Part shown: positions 20,852 through 32,505 of the stretch, piece by piece
How the letters are laid out: the number at the start of each line of letters is the position of its first letter
Numbering within the stretch: position 1 is the first letter of the stretch
NCBI GenBank assembly: GCA_019096155.1
Contig: JAHCVI010000001.1
Location: 248,001 to 312,000, forward strand
Length of the DNA stretch: 64,000 nt
Direction: 5' to 3'
Source of the DNA: Staphylotrichum longicolle
Lineage: Eukaryota > Ascomycota > Sordariomycetes > Sordariales > Chaetomiaceae
Notes under the pieces: generated by a model
Told to the model about the DNA's origin: nothing
The model's database searches: none
The model's input: the letters and a program-made list of their open reading frames with translations, nothing else
Position numbers and translations under genes: made by a program

Positions 20852-22827
20852 ATGCCAGCTCCGTCAGAGAGCCAGCTCGACTGGGCTGCGAACCGCCCCA
20901 GGATCGAGGACCTGTACTGGAACCATGGGAAGGAGCTTCCCGAAGTCATGAAGACGATGAAGTCGACGTACGGCTTCGTTGCAACGTGTGTCTTCCCTCT
21001 CCTTGACCGTTTCTCCCTGGGTTGGTTTGCTCATCTCCTGGAACAGGAAGAAGATGTACAAGAAGCACTTCAAAGCATGGGGCTTGGAGAAGAACCTCAA
21101 GCCTCACGAGTCCATTGCCATGATCAAGATCCGCGAGCGACGTCGCCTTGCCAACAAGGACACCGTCTTTATGCGGTACGGCAAGCCCGTCGAACCAGGG
21201 AAGCTCCGGCGGTTCGAAAAGCGCCACAAGTTGACGGCCGATGGGGGTGCCGATATGCTTCACGATGCTGAAGGTAACCGGCCCATGGACCGCTCCAGTC
21301 TTTGAGAACATGCACTGACGTGCGCGCTTGCCAGTTTCCACTCCTCCGAATATCACGTATACAACGCCCGAACCCGACCCGGCGAACAACTCCTTCCCCC
21401 CAGCACCCCTACCCTATCCTGACCCGGAGGCGAGTGAAGAAGAGCAGGCAACAATGGAGGACTCGCCTGAATCCTTTGCCGTCGACAGCGATGGAAGTCC
21501 TCCAAGTTGCGGCATGCCTTGGGACACCCCTCTTCCCGATACCTGGTCTTCTGACGATCCCTATCCACATTCTCACCGAGATACTCAAGCCCCCACGGCT
21601 GCAGGTTTCATCTCGGATGCTTTTTCTGCACACGGGATGCCGGAAATATCACACAGCTTCTCACGGATCAACATGAGTCCCGCCTTCTCGCTGCCCCCCT
21701 GGTCGGCCTCCGAATACCATGTACCCCACGATGGAGCGCCGCCTTGGATCTTTGGTTGGCAACAGCAACAACCCGAAGCTCACGCGGCGAGCTGCGGATC
21801 GGACCGCAATGTTTCCGTCTTTCCGAACAATCACAGCCCGGTCCTGAGCCACGCCTCGTTGGGGATGAGTCCATTGGGGAGTATGAGCCCGCCCCACGGG
21901 GTCAACAGAATGCATGACACGCTGCTCGGCGTCTTGGATCACACGCCACTACACAACGCCGTTGTCTGCAGCGATGTCAGTTCAGCCAGAGCACTGCTGG
22001 ACGGCGGTGCGAACCCCAACTGCGCGGCACGCGGCGGCATGACCCCTCTCCACTACGCAGCCTACCAGCGGGACATTGAGCTGGTCAAGCTCCTCTTGAA
22101 GTACGGAGCAAACCTCGACAGCGTGACGGACAAGGGCCGGTCTGTCCTCTTCTTCGCTCTTCGCAACCAAGTCCACTCGGCCAGCAGCGACATGGCGGCC
22201 TATGCGGACCACGGCTACATGAGGAAAGTTTCGCACACGGACGAGGACACAAAAGCAGTCATCGACGCGCTGTTCGACACGCCCACTCGCTGGAACCGCT
22301 TGCTGCGCAGCCTCGAGAAGGCCGACAAGAACGGCGTGACTCCGCTGATGATCGCGGCAGGGGAAGGCTTCTACACGACCGCCAGACTGCTCCTCGAGCG
22401 AGGGGCGCGGCCCGAGGTGAGGGACCACGCCAACCACACGGCCCTCAAGTACGCCGCGCGGAACAAGCACCGGGACCTGGTGCGCCTCCTGCTGCTGGCG
22501 GACCCTGCCGTCTCGTGGGACCGCGACCTCTCGCACATTCTCAAGCTCGCCAGCAAGAACTTTGCGGCTCGCGCGACGGCGGCGGCATCGGCGGCGGCGG
22601 GGCACGGCCACGAGCAGAACGCGCCAGGGCGTGCGTGGGACGGCTGGTCCGCGTCCGCCCTCATCGCCGAGGAGATGGCGCGCCGGTGCCAGGAGATGGG
22701 CGTGCTGGACGCCCTGCTCCGGCTGGCCAAGCAGCGGTGCAAGACGCATGTGCTGGAGCTGCTGCTGGGCGCCACCAGGCAGCTCGGGATGGAGGGGGAG
22801 GGTTCTGGGGCTGGCGGTGTCTCTTGA
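20852..22827 (+). CDS. Clr5-domain and ankyrin-repeat protein (617 aa)
   Basis: Exons: 20852-20985, 21047-21273 and 21335-22827, with two 61-nt introns (the second has branch CTGAC). Residues about 9-62 form a Clr5 domain: WAANRPRIEDLYWNHGKEL, then YKKHFKAWGLEKN after the first intron. Clr5 domains are named after a fission-yeast silencing factor and resemble short DNA-binding helices. Residues about 120-310 are Pro/Ser-rich and probably disordered. Ankyrin repeats follow at about 323-383 (TPLHNAV, TPLHYAAYQRD) and 450-512 (TPLMIAAGEG, TALKYAARNKH). The C-terminal region is helical. This architecture is common in Pezizomycotina and suggests a nuclear regulatory protein, with targets unknown. 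The start context is ACCACCATGC. Confidence 0.9.
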
Positions 22828-23415
22828 GCGGAGCCAGTCTGGAGAGAAGGATGACACGATATTGTTCGGCCCTTGGGACGGCTACTACTCTTTGGGGTCA
22901 AGCACGCGGTGTCGCGGCTCGCCGAGGCGACGGGGAGATGAGGGGACTGGGCTTCAGGATTCTACTTGTTTCCTTCTCACTCTTGTTCTCGAGCAACACA
23001 CGACAACGATATGACATGCAGGTAAGCGTCTCCTCTTTTGTGCTCAGCACGGGTTGTGACTGACCAAGAGACAGATCCCACTACCACCACAATAATTTCA
23101 TTTCAGTTATCTTTTGGTGTTTGGTGTTATGCAGGAAGCAGGGGGAGTTGTAAAGGGAACGCTGTGACAGCACAACGCATTTGCATTCGGAGGATACCCA
23201 GTTGAACCCATTCTATATACCCAAGGTACATGATACTCCATCGTTTTCAATCTCTGACCGCCATCCTAACAAAGTCCGGAGAGATCCCACTGTCCCGGTT
23301 ATACTTTGTGCATTTGGCGTTGTTCACTGCATAGATGCCTTGACAGCGGATGGGTCTCGACTCCAAGGCCAACGGGGATACACCAATATAACCCAACACT
23401 TCCGCCCAGACTGTC
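22828..23415. other. intergenic, no gene seen
   Basis: 588 bp between the Clr5/ankyrin gene and the 5S rRNA gene. No coding potential recognised. Confidence 0.4.
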
Positions 23416-23534
23416 ACATACGACCATACCTGCAAGAAAACTTGGGATCCCGTCCGCTCTCCCCTTAATAAGCTTGTAAGGGCCAGACCAGTAGTTGGGT
23501 CGGTGACGACCAGCGAATCCCTGGTGTTGTATGT
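23416..23534 (+). rRNA. 5S ribosomal RNA (dispersed copy)
   Basis: 119 nt recognised by near-invariant fungal 5S blocks: the 5' end ACATACGACCATACC, the internal GGGATCCCGTCCGCTC, then AGTAGTTGGGTCGGTGACG and the 3' end CCAGCGAATCCCTGGTGTTG. The ends pair in helix I (ACATACGAC with GTTGTATGT). A T run follows at once (23535-23538), as expected for RNA polymerase III termination. In filamentous ascomycetes 5S genes are scattered rather than in the rDNA repeat, which fits this isolated copy. Confidence 0.93.
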
Positions 23535-24804
23535 TTTTGGTGTTGTTTTTGGTGTTCTCTACTGGCAGTCAGCGGAGTCAGGGGCGGTCAGGGACACCCT
23601 GAGTTGAGCAACTATATCAACACATTAAGAGAGCCTTTGATATATATGAGGCCGGATTCTTGAGGACAGCACAGAGGGTTGTAATTTCAAGTTCTCCTCA
23701 TTTTCTTCTTTCCATTTTTTGCCTTCTCTTTTTTTCTTCCTCTTTTTCTCTAAGGATTTCCGCGGCCTCGAGTTATTATGTACCTTGAAGGTAGATACCT
23801 CCCTCGGTGTAACCCTGACCTCCTCGAGGTTTTTTGAAGTACATTTTTCCATAGTTGAACAAGCCGAACTCTATAAGCTCCACCGGACAACACAACTGTC
23901 GAGTGCTCCGGTTCCATTCCCCATGCTAGAAACACATTATCTACATGTCTACACCTCTCGGCCCTTTATCTCCCGTGGGTTCTGCTGACCCGACCTTCCG
24001 AAACCGCGTCAGATGCCTGTGTCTCGGCAGCTCGTCGTTGATCCTGCGATCCTTGGTCCTCACTATGCGCAACCACACGTCCCGCACCCTCGGCGTCTCG
24101 GACAGCATAGTCAAATCCTGCTTCAATCCACTTTCGCTGGCGAGAGGGGATTTGGTTTGCCCTATGTACTATGGCAGGTTCCATAGCACGCTGGAATGAT
24201 AAACATAGTTAAATCAGCGCCTTGGGTACTAGTTGAGCTTCAATGATAGATTTGTTGGAACAGAAGCCGTGCGTCAAAAGGGCCTCCGTCCTGGAATGAA
24301 GTTTCACACTATGACGACCATCTACCAAGCCATCGAGCAGAGCTTCCGAATGAAGGACACTTTGAGGCATAGGCAACCCTAGATCAGTCTTTGGTCGCGG
24401 CGGAGCCATGCGCGGCAGGCTAATCCTGATCCGGGGCGCTACTTGGTATTGTTGTTGGTTCGACGTTGTATCGCAGGCTGGCACGAGCTTACCATGGTGG
24501 ATACTGGATAGGTACTAACGGAGTAGCAGGAACTTATTAGCCCGTGCCAAGGCCCGTTCCTTTCCACTCAGGGGCATGGTTTGGCTCGTGAGGTGAGGCG
24601 AAGAAGAGCGCCATCCCCAAATCACACCGTTGCCCCAGATTCACGATTGCAGAGTGACTCTCCTCCCCCTTTTCTGAATCTTTTTCTGGAGTAACGCTTC
24701 CCTTCGCCGGTCACTCCCGTCACACACCTCAACCGGCGCGTCCATCTCTCATAGGCATTCATTCATTTGTGTACGGTACCCGGTTTGCTCAGCCTCTGGA
24801 CGAC
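23535..24804. other. intergenic with possible coding relic
   Basis: 1,270 bp, A/T-richer than its surroundings. Between about 23941 and 24484 the minus strand shows short open pieces in different frames with protein-like composition (for example MLSETPRVRDVWLRIVRTKD). I could not identify them; they may be a gene relic. The last 250 bp should contain the promoter of the DUF7136 gene. Confidence 0.35.
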
Positions 24805-25671
24805 ATGCGCCTCTCTTCCCACGCTACTGCGTGGTCCACGGCGGCCTTGCTGGCCGGCCTCATCAGCACCGTAGTCCGCGCCAGCGTGCTGGAGGTCGAC
24901 TTGGTTTTCCCCCGCGACGGCGAAGTCTATGAGCCCACGCCTTACATGCCCATCATCTTTGCCGTTCAGAATCCCGGCCTTACCCAATACACCCACCCAG
25001 CGCTTGAGGTCCGGATCCAGAATCGGTCCAACCCAGACGACGGCGAAGGAAAAGCCTACTACCAACCCTTGAACGTGACCAACTGGTCCAGCAACGAGAC
25101 TTTCTTCGCCTATACCATCGCCAATAACTTTGCAAACGAGGGAAATTGGAGCGTCGCCTGGGATGTCTGCTGGCGCACTTGCGGCCTGGAGGAGATCCGT
25201 TGGAGTTTCGACGGCACCCTGGGCCGCAACTGCTCCCGAGTAAATAGAGTCTCTGGGTCATTCTTCACGACGCGGAAGGGCGGGCGGACCGTGGACCTCG
25301 TCGCCGCCACGGCCAACAGCGACTCTACCTGTATCTCGCAACGTAGGCTCGGGTACGCTCTCAACATCACCGACGAAGTCCTGGCCATCTCCCCCAACGA
25401 ATCTGTGCCCGGCGGCTGGCCCCCCAAGTGTGTGATGGCGACGCTTCCCGAACCGCCCCTGGATCTGGACTTCTGCCGCGTCAAGATCGGCCCCGCCCTC
25501 GCCGCCAACATATCTGCAGATATCACCGCCCGTGTCTGCGAGGAGGCGGACCCGCGCCCCTCGAGCTGCCCGTCCAAGAGCGCCGCCTGGCGGCCGACGG
25601 CGGCAGCTACGGGGTCGTGCTTCATGGCTGCTGCTGCAATCTGGGGCGCGAGTGGCTTTGTTCTGGGCTGA
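24805..25671 (+). CDS. DUF7136 secreted protein, possibly GPI-anchored (288 aa)
   Basis: Single exon. I chose the ATG at 24805 (ACGACATGC) because it gives a good signal peptide (about residues 1-26, with core STAALLAGLISTVV). An upstream in-frame ATG at 24769 would mask it. The mature part opens with VLEVDLVFPRDGEVYEPTP and MPIIFAVQNP, the hallmark of fungal DUF7136 proteins. It contains about eight N-glycosylation sequons (such as NVTNWS and NISADIT) and several cysteines (DVCWRTCGLEEIRWSF). The C-terminus ends in a hydrophobic tail (CFMAAAAIWGASGFVLG) without charges, consistent with a GPI signal. Function unknown; cell surface or secreted. Confidence 0.88.
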   Translation: MRLSSHATAWSTAALLAGLISTVVRASVLEVDLVFPRDGEVYEPTPYMPIIFAVQNPGLTQYTHPALEVRIQNRSNPDDGEGKAYYQPLNVTNWSSNETFFAYTIANNFANEGNWSVAWDVCWRTCGLEEIRWSFDGTLGRNCSRVNRVSGSFFTTRKGGRTVDLVAATANSDSTCISQRRLGYALNITDEVLAISPNESVPGGWPPKCVMATLPEPPLDLDFCRVKIGPALAANISADITARVCEEADPRPSSCPSKSAAWRPTAAATGSCFMAAAAIWGASGFVLG

Positions 25672-27162
25672 GCACAACACCACACGAGTACTGTTCTTCT
25701 TTTGCTATATTCCAAGGGGCTGCATGCCGTCAACTACAGTGTCTGATTCGGGTAGCTAATGTTGAGTACCTACCTAATATCTACCTTGGGCATAATATCC
25801 TTTTGTTGTCGTCGATCTATTATCGCTCCGCCTCGAGTACGCGGCCGAGGTGCATTGCGCAAGTCGCAACATTGCTAGGCAACGTCTCAACAAAGTCATC
25901 CTCCAGTCCCTCAGCTGTGGTTTCAAGGCGTCTTTGAAAATGTGCAGCGCAACAAGGCACGCGCATCAAGCAGCACGGCATAACGGCCGAGGAGTACTTC
26001 CTACGACGGGTTGGTTGACAAACAAACAACCACCCGGACTATCAATCTCAAAAGAGGTCGAGTCCACCCCAAGGTGGCACTTCCACACCGAAGCACACAC
26101 CAGACTGGCAACCCCATTCAGTCAAGCCAAGTTCCCCAATTACGGCATACCCAGGCTGACTGGCCCCTTCACATGAGAAGCACACCAAACCGACATGGCA
26201 CGTCCAAGTTGATCCCACTCAAAGACCACCACCACACGCTGCACGCCGCACGCCACATACAACACACAACACAACGAAGAGAACCAAGGGCATTAACGAT
26301 TAGTTACTAATTACGAAATCTCACTCCTCAACCACACCCTCAAAGCACTAACACCCCCCATCAAAACACAACCATATTTAGCCAGACAAGAGAAAAACCA
26401 GGGCATTAACCATTAGATACGGACTCTCACTTGTCTGTGGGTTCCCAATCACTCACTCACTCACGCACCTACCTACAAACCCGTCTTCCAACCCCTTCAC
26501 AGCACTTCTAAGCCCCTTAACACCCCGTTACCCCTACTGCCCCTCCAACACACCCCGCGGCCAGCCCCTTGAGCGCACCAACCCCTTGAGCGCACCAACT
26601 TGAAGCACACACCAAAGAAACCAGCAAAACAACACTAAAAAAGAAACCCGAACCCAGCGTATACGGTAGTGGTTCGGTAAGTAGGTAGGTATCAAGCTCA
26701 ATACAAGAAGCGTTCCCCCCTCAAAAAAAAAAAAGAGAGAAACGAAGAAGATTAATAAAAGGGTTGTGTGCTTGTCTCGCCCATGTCGTGTCCACGCTCA
26801 AGAAAGGGGGGTCCGTCCGTCCGATCCCTCTCCACCAGTCAAGTTCAACTCCATCCATCCCATCCACCCCCCAGCTTTCATCACTCTCCTTTTTCCTAGC
26901 AAGCACAACTCCGAGAAAACATGCATGATTATACCGGTCCAGATCAGACGAGACGAGACGAGATGAAATGTCATCCAACCAACCCCCCGCCCGTTGCAAT
27001 ATATGCCTGGGTATGTATGATATAATCAAACCAGACACACGCACACAAAGAGGGAGAGAGACGGCCAAAAAAAAGACACCACAGATTACACTCTCCCCTC
27101 GCCCCGCACCTCAAATCATATAATATCAAACTCGGCTCGACTCAACTCAAATCAACACCTCC
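25672..27162. other. intergenic, C/A-rich, with a degenerate duplication
   Basis: 1,491 bp between converging genes. From about 26010 to 26650 the plus strand is poor in G. Two related segments beginning GGGCATTAACSATTAG lie about 113 bp apart (26286 and 26400). A 17-nt unit CCCCTTGAGCGCACCAA is repeated in tandem near 26565-26598. No gene seen. Confidence 0.5.
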
Positions 27163-28646
27163 TCAAATCAAAAGCAGCCCCGCGATCCCCACAATCACGG
27201 CAAACGCGCTGGCCCCGAGCGTCCTCTCGACGCCCCTCGCACCATTATTCCCCTTGGTGCCCCCCGCGGCGCCATTCGTCCCGCACGACTGCGAGAAGCC
27301 CGTGGCGGCGCACGGCGCGGCCGTGCCGGCGCTGCTCCCCGAGTCGCCCGACCCGCCGTTGCCGCTGCTGCTGCTGCCCGAGTTGGGGTTGCTGCCGCCG
27401 GGGACCTGGTTGGGCGGGGTGGAGCCGCCGCCGGGGATGGCGTTGACCGAGGATGAGGCGGTGGCGCCGCCCGAGGTGGTGCCGTCGCCCTTGTCCATGT
27501 CGGTGCCCGTGGCGAGGAAGCTCTTGAGCACGGTGGGCTTGTCGCTGTCGACGACGGTGTTGTTGGTGGCCGCGATGTCGTTGTAGTAGTACGACACGCC
27601 CTTGTTGGTGCCGGGCGCCTTGTCCGTCTTGTAGCACTCGACCGTGATCTCGCCGAACGTGGCGAAGAAGTAGCCGTAGTTCTTGATCTCGTCGTCGTTC
27701 CAGTCGATCTTGCCGCCGGCCCAGTCGATGGTGCCCTGGGCGTTGCTCTCGAGGCCGCCGGGCCAGATGGAGAGCTGCACGCGCGAGGGGGTCTGCGGGA
27801 ACGCCCACTGGTTGCTCGTCGCGTTCCACGTCTCGGACCGCTTCTTGGTGCGGCCGACCTTGCCGTCGACGAGCCATTTGATCTCGTCGGGCGTCCACTG
27901 GATCTCGTACTCGTGGAAGTCGTTGTACGAGTCCGACGATATGGTGATGTTGCCCGAGTTGTCGTCTGGGAAAGAGGTCAGTCTTGCAATCGTCCCGTGT
28001 TTCCCCTCAGAAAAAGGGGTGCTCACAGTTCGGAATGCCCTGGAAGTAGTAGTTGGTCTGGGCCGTGTGCAGGTCCACGCCCACAAACTCGTAGTCGATC
28101 TCGTCCTTGACGTCGCTAAACAGGATGAAGGCCGTCACCACGCCGCGGCCGCGCGACGTCTTCATCTTGGCCTTGACGCTGCCGTACCACATGTACGTGG
28201 TGGTGGCCAGGACGGTGCCGACCGACTTGGGCGGCATGGTGAGCAGGACGTGGCCGTCGTACAGCAGCGGCTCGCCCTGGCCGACCCAGTCCGCCTTGCT
28301 CGGGTCGCCCAGGTACTCGCCAATGTCTTGGTACCGGTCGAGCGAGTCCATCTTGTACACCTTGTCCTTGCACACGGGGGCCGGGACGCACGAGTCGAGG
28401 CTGAAGGACATGCGCGGGTCGCAGCCGCCGAGCAGTAGGCGCCGACGCCGCACTGGCCGTACTCTGCAGGTCCTCGGGTTAGACACGCGAATGCCGGCCG
28501 GTCCGGGAGGAGGGGGGCTACTCACGCGAACAGCAAGGCGCCTCCTTGGGGCATTTCTTGGTCAGGGAGCACGTGGGGATGTCGGCGGCCAGGACGGCGG
28601 CCGCGCCGAGGAGGGCAGCGCCCAAGGGGAGGAGAGCGCGCACCAT
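27163..28646 (-). CDS. Crh-type chitin-glucan transglycosylase (GH16), one frame break
   Basis: Cell-wall enzyme linking chitin to beta-glucan. Exons: 28646-28526, 28463-28027 and 27965-27163, with introns of 62 and 61 nt; expected length about 453 aa. It has a signal peptide (residues 1-20), an N-terminal Cys-rich module (CSLTKKCPKEAPCCS, then QYGQCGVGAYC), the GH16 catalytic motif DEIDYEFVG with both Glu residues, and YYFQGIPN and WTPDEIKWLVDGK. A Ser/Gly-rich stalk leads to a hydrophobic C-terminus (AFAVIVGIAGLLLI) for a GPI anchor. Between GVGAYC and GGCDPRMSFS (near 28433) one nucleotide is missing: the exon total is one short of a multiple of three. All else is intact, so a consensus error is likely. 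Confidence 0.88.
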
Positions 28647-30977
28647 GGCGTATCTTTTTAAAAGGCGAGGTTCGATCCGACAAGTATGTGTCTTTGGGAA
28701 CGAGTCGGTGTCTCGCGAGAGCCCGTCCTCGAGGCTAAGAATGAGACCCGGTTTGATTCACTTTCCGGTTGCGGTTCTTGAACGGGTTGGTTTATGCGGG
28801 GGGTGCTGTGCTGGAATGCAGAGGCCGCGTCGGCAGAAACGGGAACTCGGTATTAGCCCAGTTCCAAATTTCTTCAGCAGCGAGCTCGACAGCAGTCCGT
28901 TGCAAAGAGAAGCAAACTCGGAAGTCGGCCGAGAGAAGATGTCCCGGATGTTTCGCGTTACGTTGAAACGATGGGATCGCGTGGTACAGGTGGAGATTGA
29001 GTGATTGCTGGCGCCGAGGCGCGGTCCTCGACAGAAAACCCCAAGAAAAAAACGAATGGACAAGCGACCGTTCAGGGTCCCTCTGTGTGAAACGAAGGAT
29101 CTCTCGGTGTTGGTCCGACGCTGGATCGAGGTGAAAACGAAGGTTGCTCTCGGTGAGTGTGGGCTCCTGACAAGGGGAAAGGGAGGAGAAAAACCGCGGA
29201 GGAAGGGGCACGACTGCGATCCCGTCAATTTCAGTTAGCTTGCTGGAGCTCGCCGGGGTCCATGGGTGTGGTGGGTGTGGAGGCGGGCCATGTCCCAGAA
29301 GGGAAAACCACCCTGAAGCCACCCACACCAGCGGGCAAGCAAGGCACTCCGGCCGGTCCCCTTGGCTAAAATAGCGCCGCCCGCCCTCAAAAGAGTGGGG
29401 ATCTGCTCGTGTTTCAACGGCCCCAGAAAGCAACACGCCATCCATGGATCGGTTTGTCCATGTCGAGAGACCGTTGCAAGAACCCGTTGCGCCGCAATCA
29501 GGGTCATCAGGGTCGCAAGACAGGGCAGCGGCAGCTCAACAAGCATGACAGCATGGTTGGGCATGACAAGCATGATGACACTTGACGAGCTGCGGATTGC
29601 CGTACTCATTCATGTCGGTAATCTGCACTTCGTACTGCGAGATGTAATCTGTGCAACATCCATACCAATATGATGATCGATCGCACAGCAGCGGGCCTTG
29701 GTGCAACGCCAGCAGCACCCCATCTTTTCCCAACTGTCAAAGAAAACAAGGTGTGGTCAAAAAATTGTTGCACTTTCCATCAGATGCAAGTGCCAGATGG
29801 GGGGATTGCGCCTGCCAAGCATTGATTTTCCAAGGCTGGCCCCTTCCCCGGATGGCCCATTGGGTGGAACCTCTTCTCTCTCTGAACGACCTTTGATTGG
29901 AAGGTGCCGGAGCGTTCCTCCCCCTGCACACCTTGCATCATTTGTGTCCTGCTTTTTCCAAGTCGAGGAATTGATGCTCCCCCTCGTATTCCGCTTCTCA
30001 GATGATTCTTTGGGCTGCGGGAGGGGCGCAAACGGCTTGCTGCTTATTGGGCGTGCCGCGCATGAACCCTCTCTTTTCCCAGAGATCCTCGGTGGACGTG
30101 TAAATCACTTGATGTCTTTCTTTTTGATAGAGGGGACAAGAGTATGAGGGCCGAAGACATGCATCCCTTGCTCAGCGCCTTGCAGAAGGGCTGCAGATGC
30201 CATGCAGCGGTTCATGGCGAACTGAGACCTGCGTGGTCAAGGTCTCGAGCAACCAGTCATCTTCAGCAAAGGCAAAAACCTCGACAATCAGCAAGGCCAT
30301 ACTAGTTTATACCATGGTCTCAATCCATGAGTGTTCATCAATCTACATTCCACGCCATGCCACATCCCCTCGACCGTCACGAGGAGAAAGAAAACATACA
30401 ACAAGGGACACCATACCGCTCGTCACCAACCTGCTGACGATGCTGCGAAATGGGTCCCCCCGGGAAAATCCGTACAAAACGACCACTACACAACGCGACA
30501 CGTCCTTCCTACCCATACTCATGGCTGGCCTCTCAGGATTGACATGCCCAACCGAGGGCGCCTGCTTCGAACGAGTCGAGTCTGAGACAGCGCAGAAAAA
30601 GAGAACCACCACCCGCTGCCGGGCCAATGTCCCGCTCTTGAGTCCGTGACGCAACCTGTCCCAACCAAAACTCCTGGAAAACCACCCTAGTAGATAAAGA
30701 GTCGACCGAAAGATGGCGAATCCGAGCGACAGCCGGTTCGATAAAAATCTCGTCGGCGCGCAGAGACGGGCCACGGGGCATTCTGCCGATCAACCATCAA
30801 TGAGATTACAAAGACCGATTTTGTCTTGCCCTTTGGAGGACCTGAATAAGAATGCGCAACTGCTCAGAGGGGTGGTGGATCTCGCGAGCCCAGGTCAGGA
30901 GAGCTGCTCAGCAGAACTGGCTCAGCAGAGCCGCGTAAACCCGATGGTTCCAAACCCAAGGCTTGCCGTCAAGCGCA
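28647..30977. other. intergenic, 2.3 kb, no gene seen
   Basis: Promoter of the GH16 gene (a TTTTAAAAA stretch lies just upstream of its ATG at 28655-28663) and 3' flank of the Gln-rich Myb gene. Open frames are short and shift along both strands. No RNA gene recognised. Confidence 0.45.
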
Positions 30978-32177
30978 TCATCTGCTCTTCTGCATGGGGA
31001 ACAGCTCTACAGATTGCCGGTTAGCTTGCCGGTACCAAAACAAACACCCCAGGGGTCACGTACCTGGAAAATTCTCCTTTGCATACTGCTCGCAGGCCTT
31101 CGCCGGCTTGCCAACCTTCTGCCCGATCACCTTCCACTTGTTGTTCTCATACTCCTTGATGGCGGAGAACAGCGCGGTTTTCTGGGGGAGAGAGTCAGCT
31201 TGGGCCACGAGAACAAGGGGCAGCGCCGAGACACCTACCTCATCCTCAGCGAACTCGGCGTAATGCATGTCCTTGTACCAGTGCTTCTTCACGCTGCCTT
31301 CTGTCCGGGCGGGGAACGTCTATTACCATGTCAATCTTTGCGCACTATCGCGACACCACAAGCCCGACTCGGCTTACCTTGGCGATCTCTGCCCAGCTAT
31401 TGCCTGCATCACGCATCTGCTTCAACCGCAGCTCCTCGGCCGGCGTCCAGGGCGTATTGGTTCTGCTCTTCTTCGCAGGAGGAGGCGCCGACGCCGAGCT
31501 GGCGTCGTCGACAGCGGGCTGCGGTGGCGCAGGCGCAGTCTGCGCGGGCGCCTGAGCGGGCGGCGGAACTTGGACAGGCTGCTGCTGTGGTTGTTGCTGC
31601 TGCGCGTGTTGAGGATGCTGCGCGTGCTGTGCGTGCTGCGCGTGATGCTGGTGATGCTGCGGCTGCTGGTGTTGCTGTTGTTGCGGTTGTTGCTGTGGCT
31701 GTTGCTGGTGCTGCTGGGGAGGAGGTTGCGCGACCTGGGGGGGCCCGATGGGAGGAGGTTGCGCAGCTTGCTGCTGCTGCTGCTGCTGCTGACCAGGCTG
31801 GGGGCCCGTCATATGCTGGGGGCCATGCTGAGGGGGATGTTGAGGCGCGTGCTGAGGTGCGTGCTGAGGAGGATGCTGCGGCACATGCTGAGGGGGGTGT
31901 TGCGCGGGCATGCTGAGCAGCGTGCTGGGGAACGTGCTGCTGGGGAGCATGGGCGGGAGGGTGCTGAGGTTGATGCTGGGGAGCATGTTGCGGCGCATGC
32001 TGCGGAGCATGGGCAGGAGATGAGAACCCGGAGCCGGACGTTTCCGCCTCCCTGATTGCGCCGGCGCTGGAGCAGGGGCCTGCGGTTGCTGTTGCTGTTG
32101 GGGTGGTGGAGCTTGAGCCTGCTGAGCATGGGCCTGCACCGGTGCCGCGGCATGGTGTTGCACCTGCTGTGCATGCG

Positions 32178-32211
<34 letters not shown>

Positions 32212-32505
32212 CTGATGTGGGTGCTGTGGCTGCGCTGTCTGTGGTGGCTGTGTGGGGTACGCTCGATAGTCCACGGACTGCTGCTGGTCGCGCCGAGTCA
32301 TGTCGGGCTGCTGCTGGGCCGCAGCATAAGGGGATTGACTGTACCAGCCGGCATGGTTAGCGAACGGATTCGGTGGCGGTTGCTGTTGCTGTTGTGGTTG
32401 TTGATGCTGCTGCTGCTGTTGCTGCTGCTGCAGCGCGGGCATCGATGTCGTCTGCAGCGGACGCCATGACTGAACGGTGTTTGTGGTCCGCTGCTTCTTC
32501 ATCAC
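30978..32505 (-). CDS. Gln-rich Myb/SANT-like DNA-binding protein (about 451 aa)
   Basis: Exons: 32505-31378, 31319-31239, 31181-31064 and 31006-30978; introns are 58, 57 and 57 nt. If the last intron (GTACGT...CTGTAG, branch GCTAAC) is not used, the protein stops at 31056 after ENFPGT. The N-terminal 340 residues are Gln/Pro/His-rich, with long CAG/CAA tracts. The DNA-binding part spans exons 1-3: TPWTPAEELRLKQMRDAG, then TFPARTEGSVKKHWYKDMH and a second helix set ENNKWKVIGQKVGKPAKAC, i.e. two Myb-like repeats. Within the Gln-rich part, about 46 residues (encoded near 31915-32022) are Leu/Met/Ser-rich and out of character; see findings. Probable transcription factor, target unknown. Confidence 0.88.
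31740..32450. repeat. trinucleotide (CAG/CAA) tracts inside the Myb gene
   Basis: Several CAG/CAA runs on the minus strand, for example at about 31770-31791, 32181-32215 and 32398-32434, encode polyglutamine of 7-13 residues. Such tracts are length-variable in fungi. They also create the long but meaningless open frames on the plus strand. Confidence 0.8.

Noticed and set aside
30963..31916. 317-codon plus-strand open frame
   Set aside because: Low-complexity Ala/Val/Glu text produced by reading the opposite strand of polyglutamine tracts; it also crosses the introns of the Myb gene.
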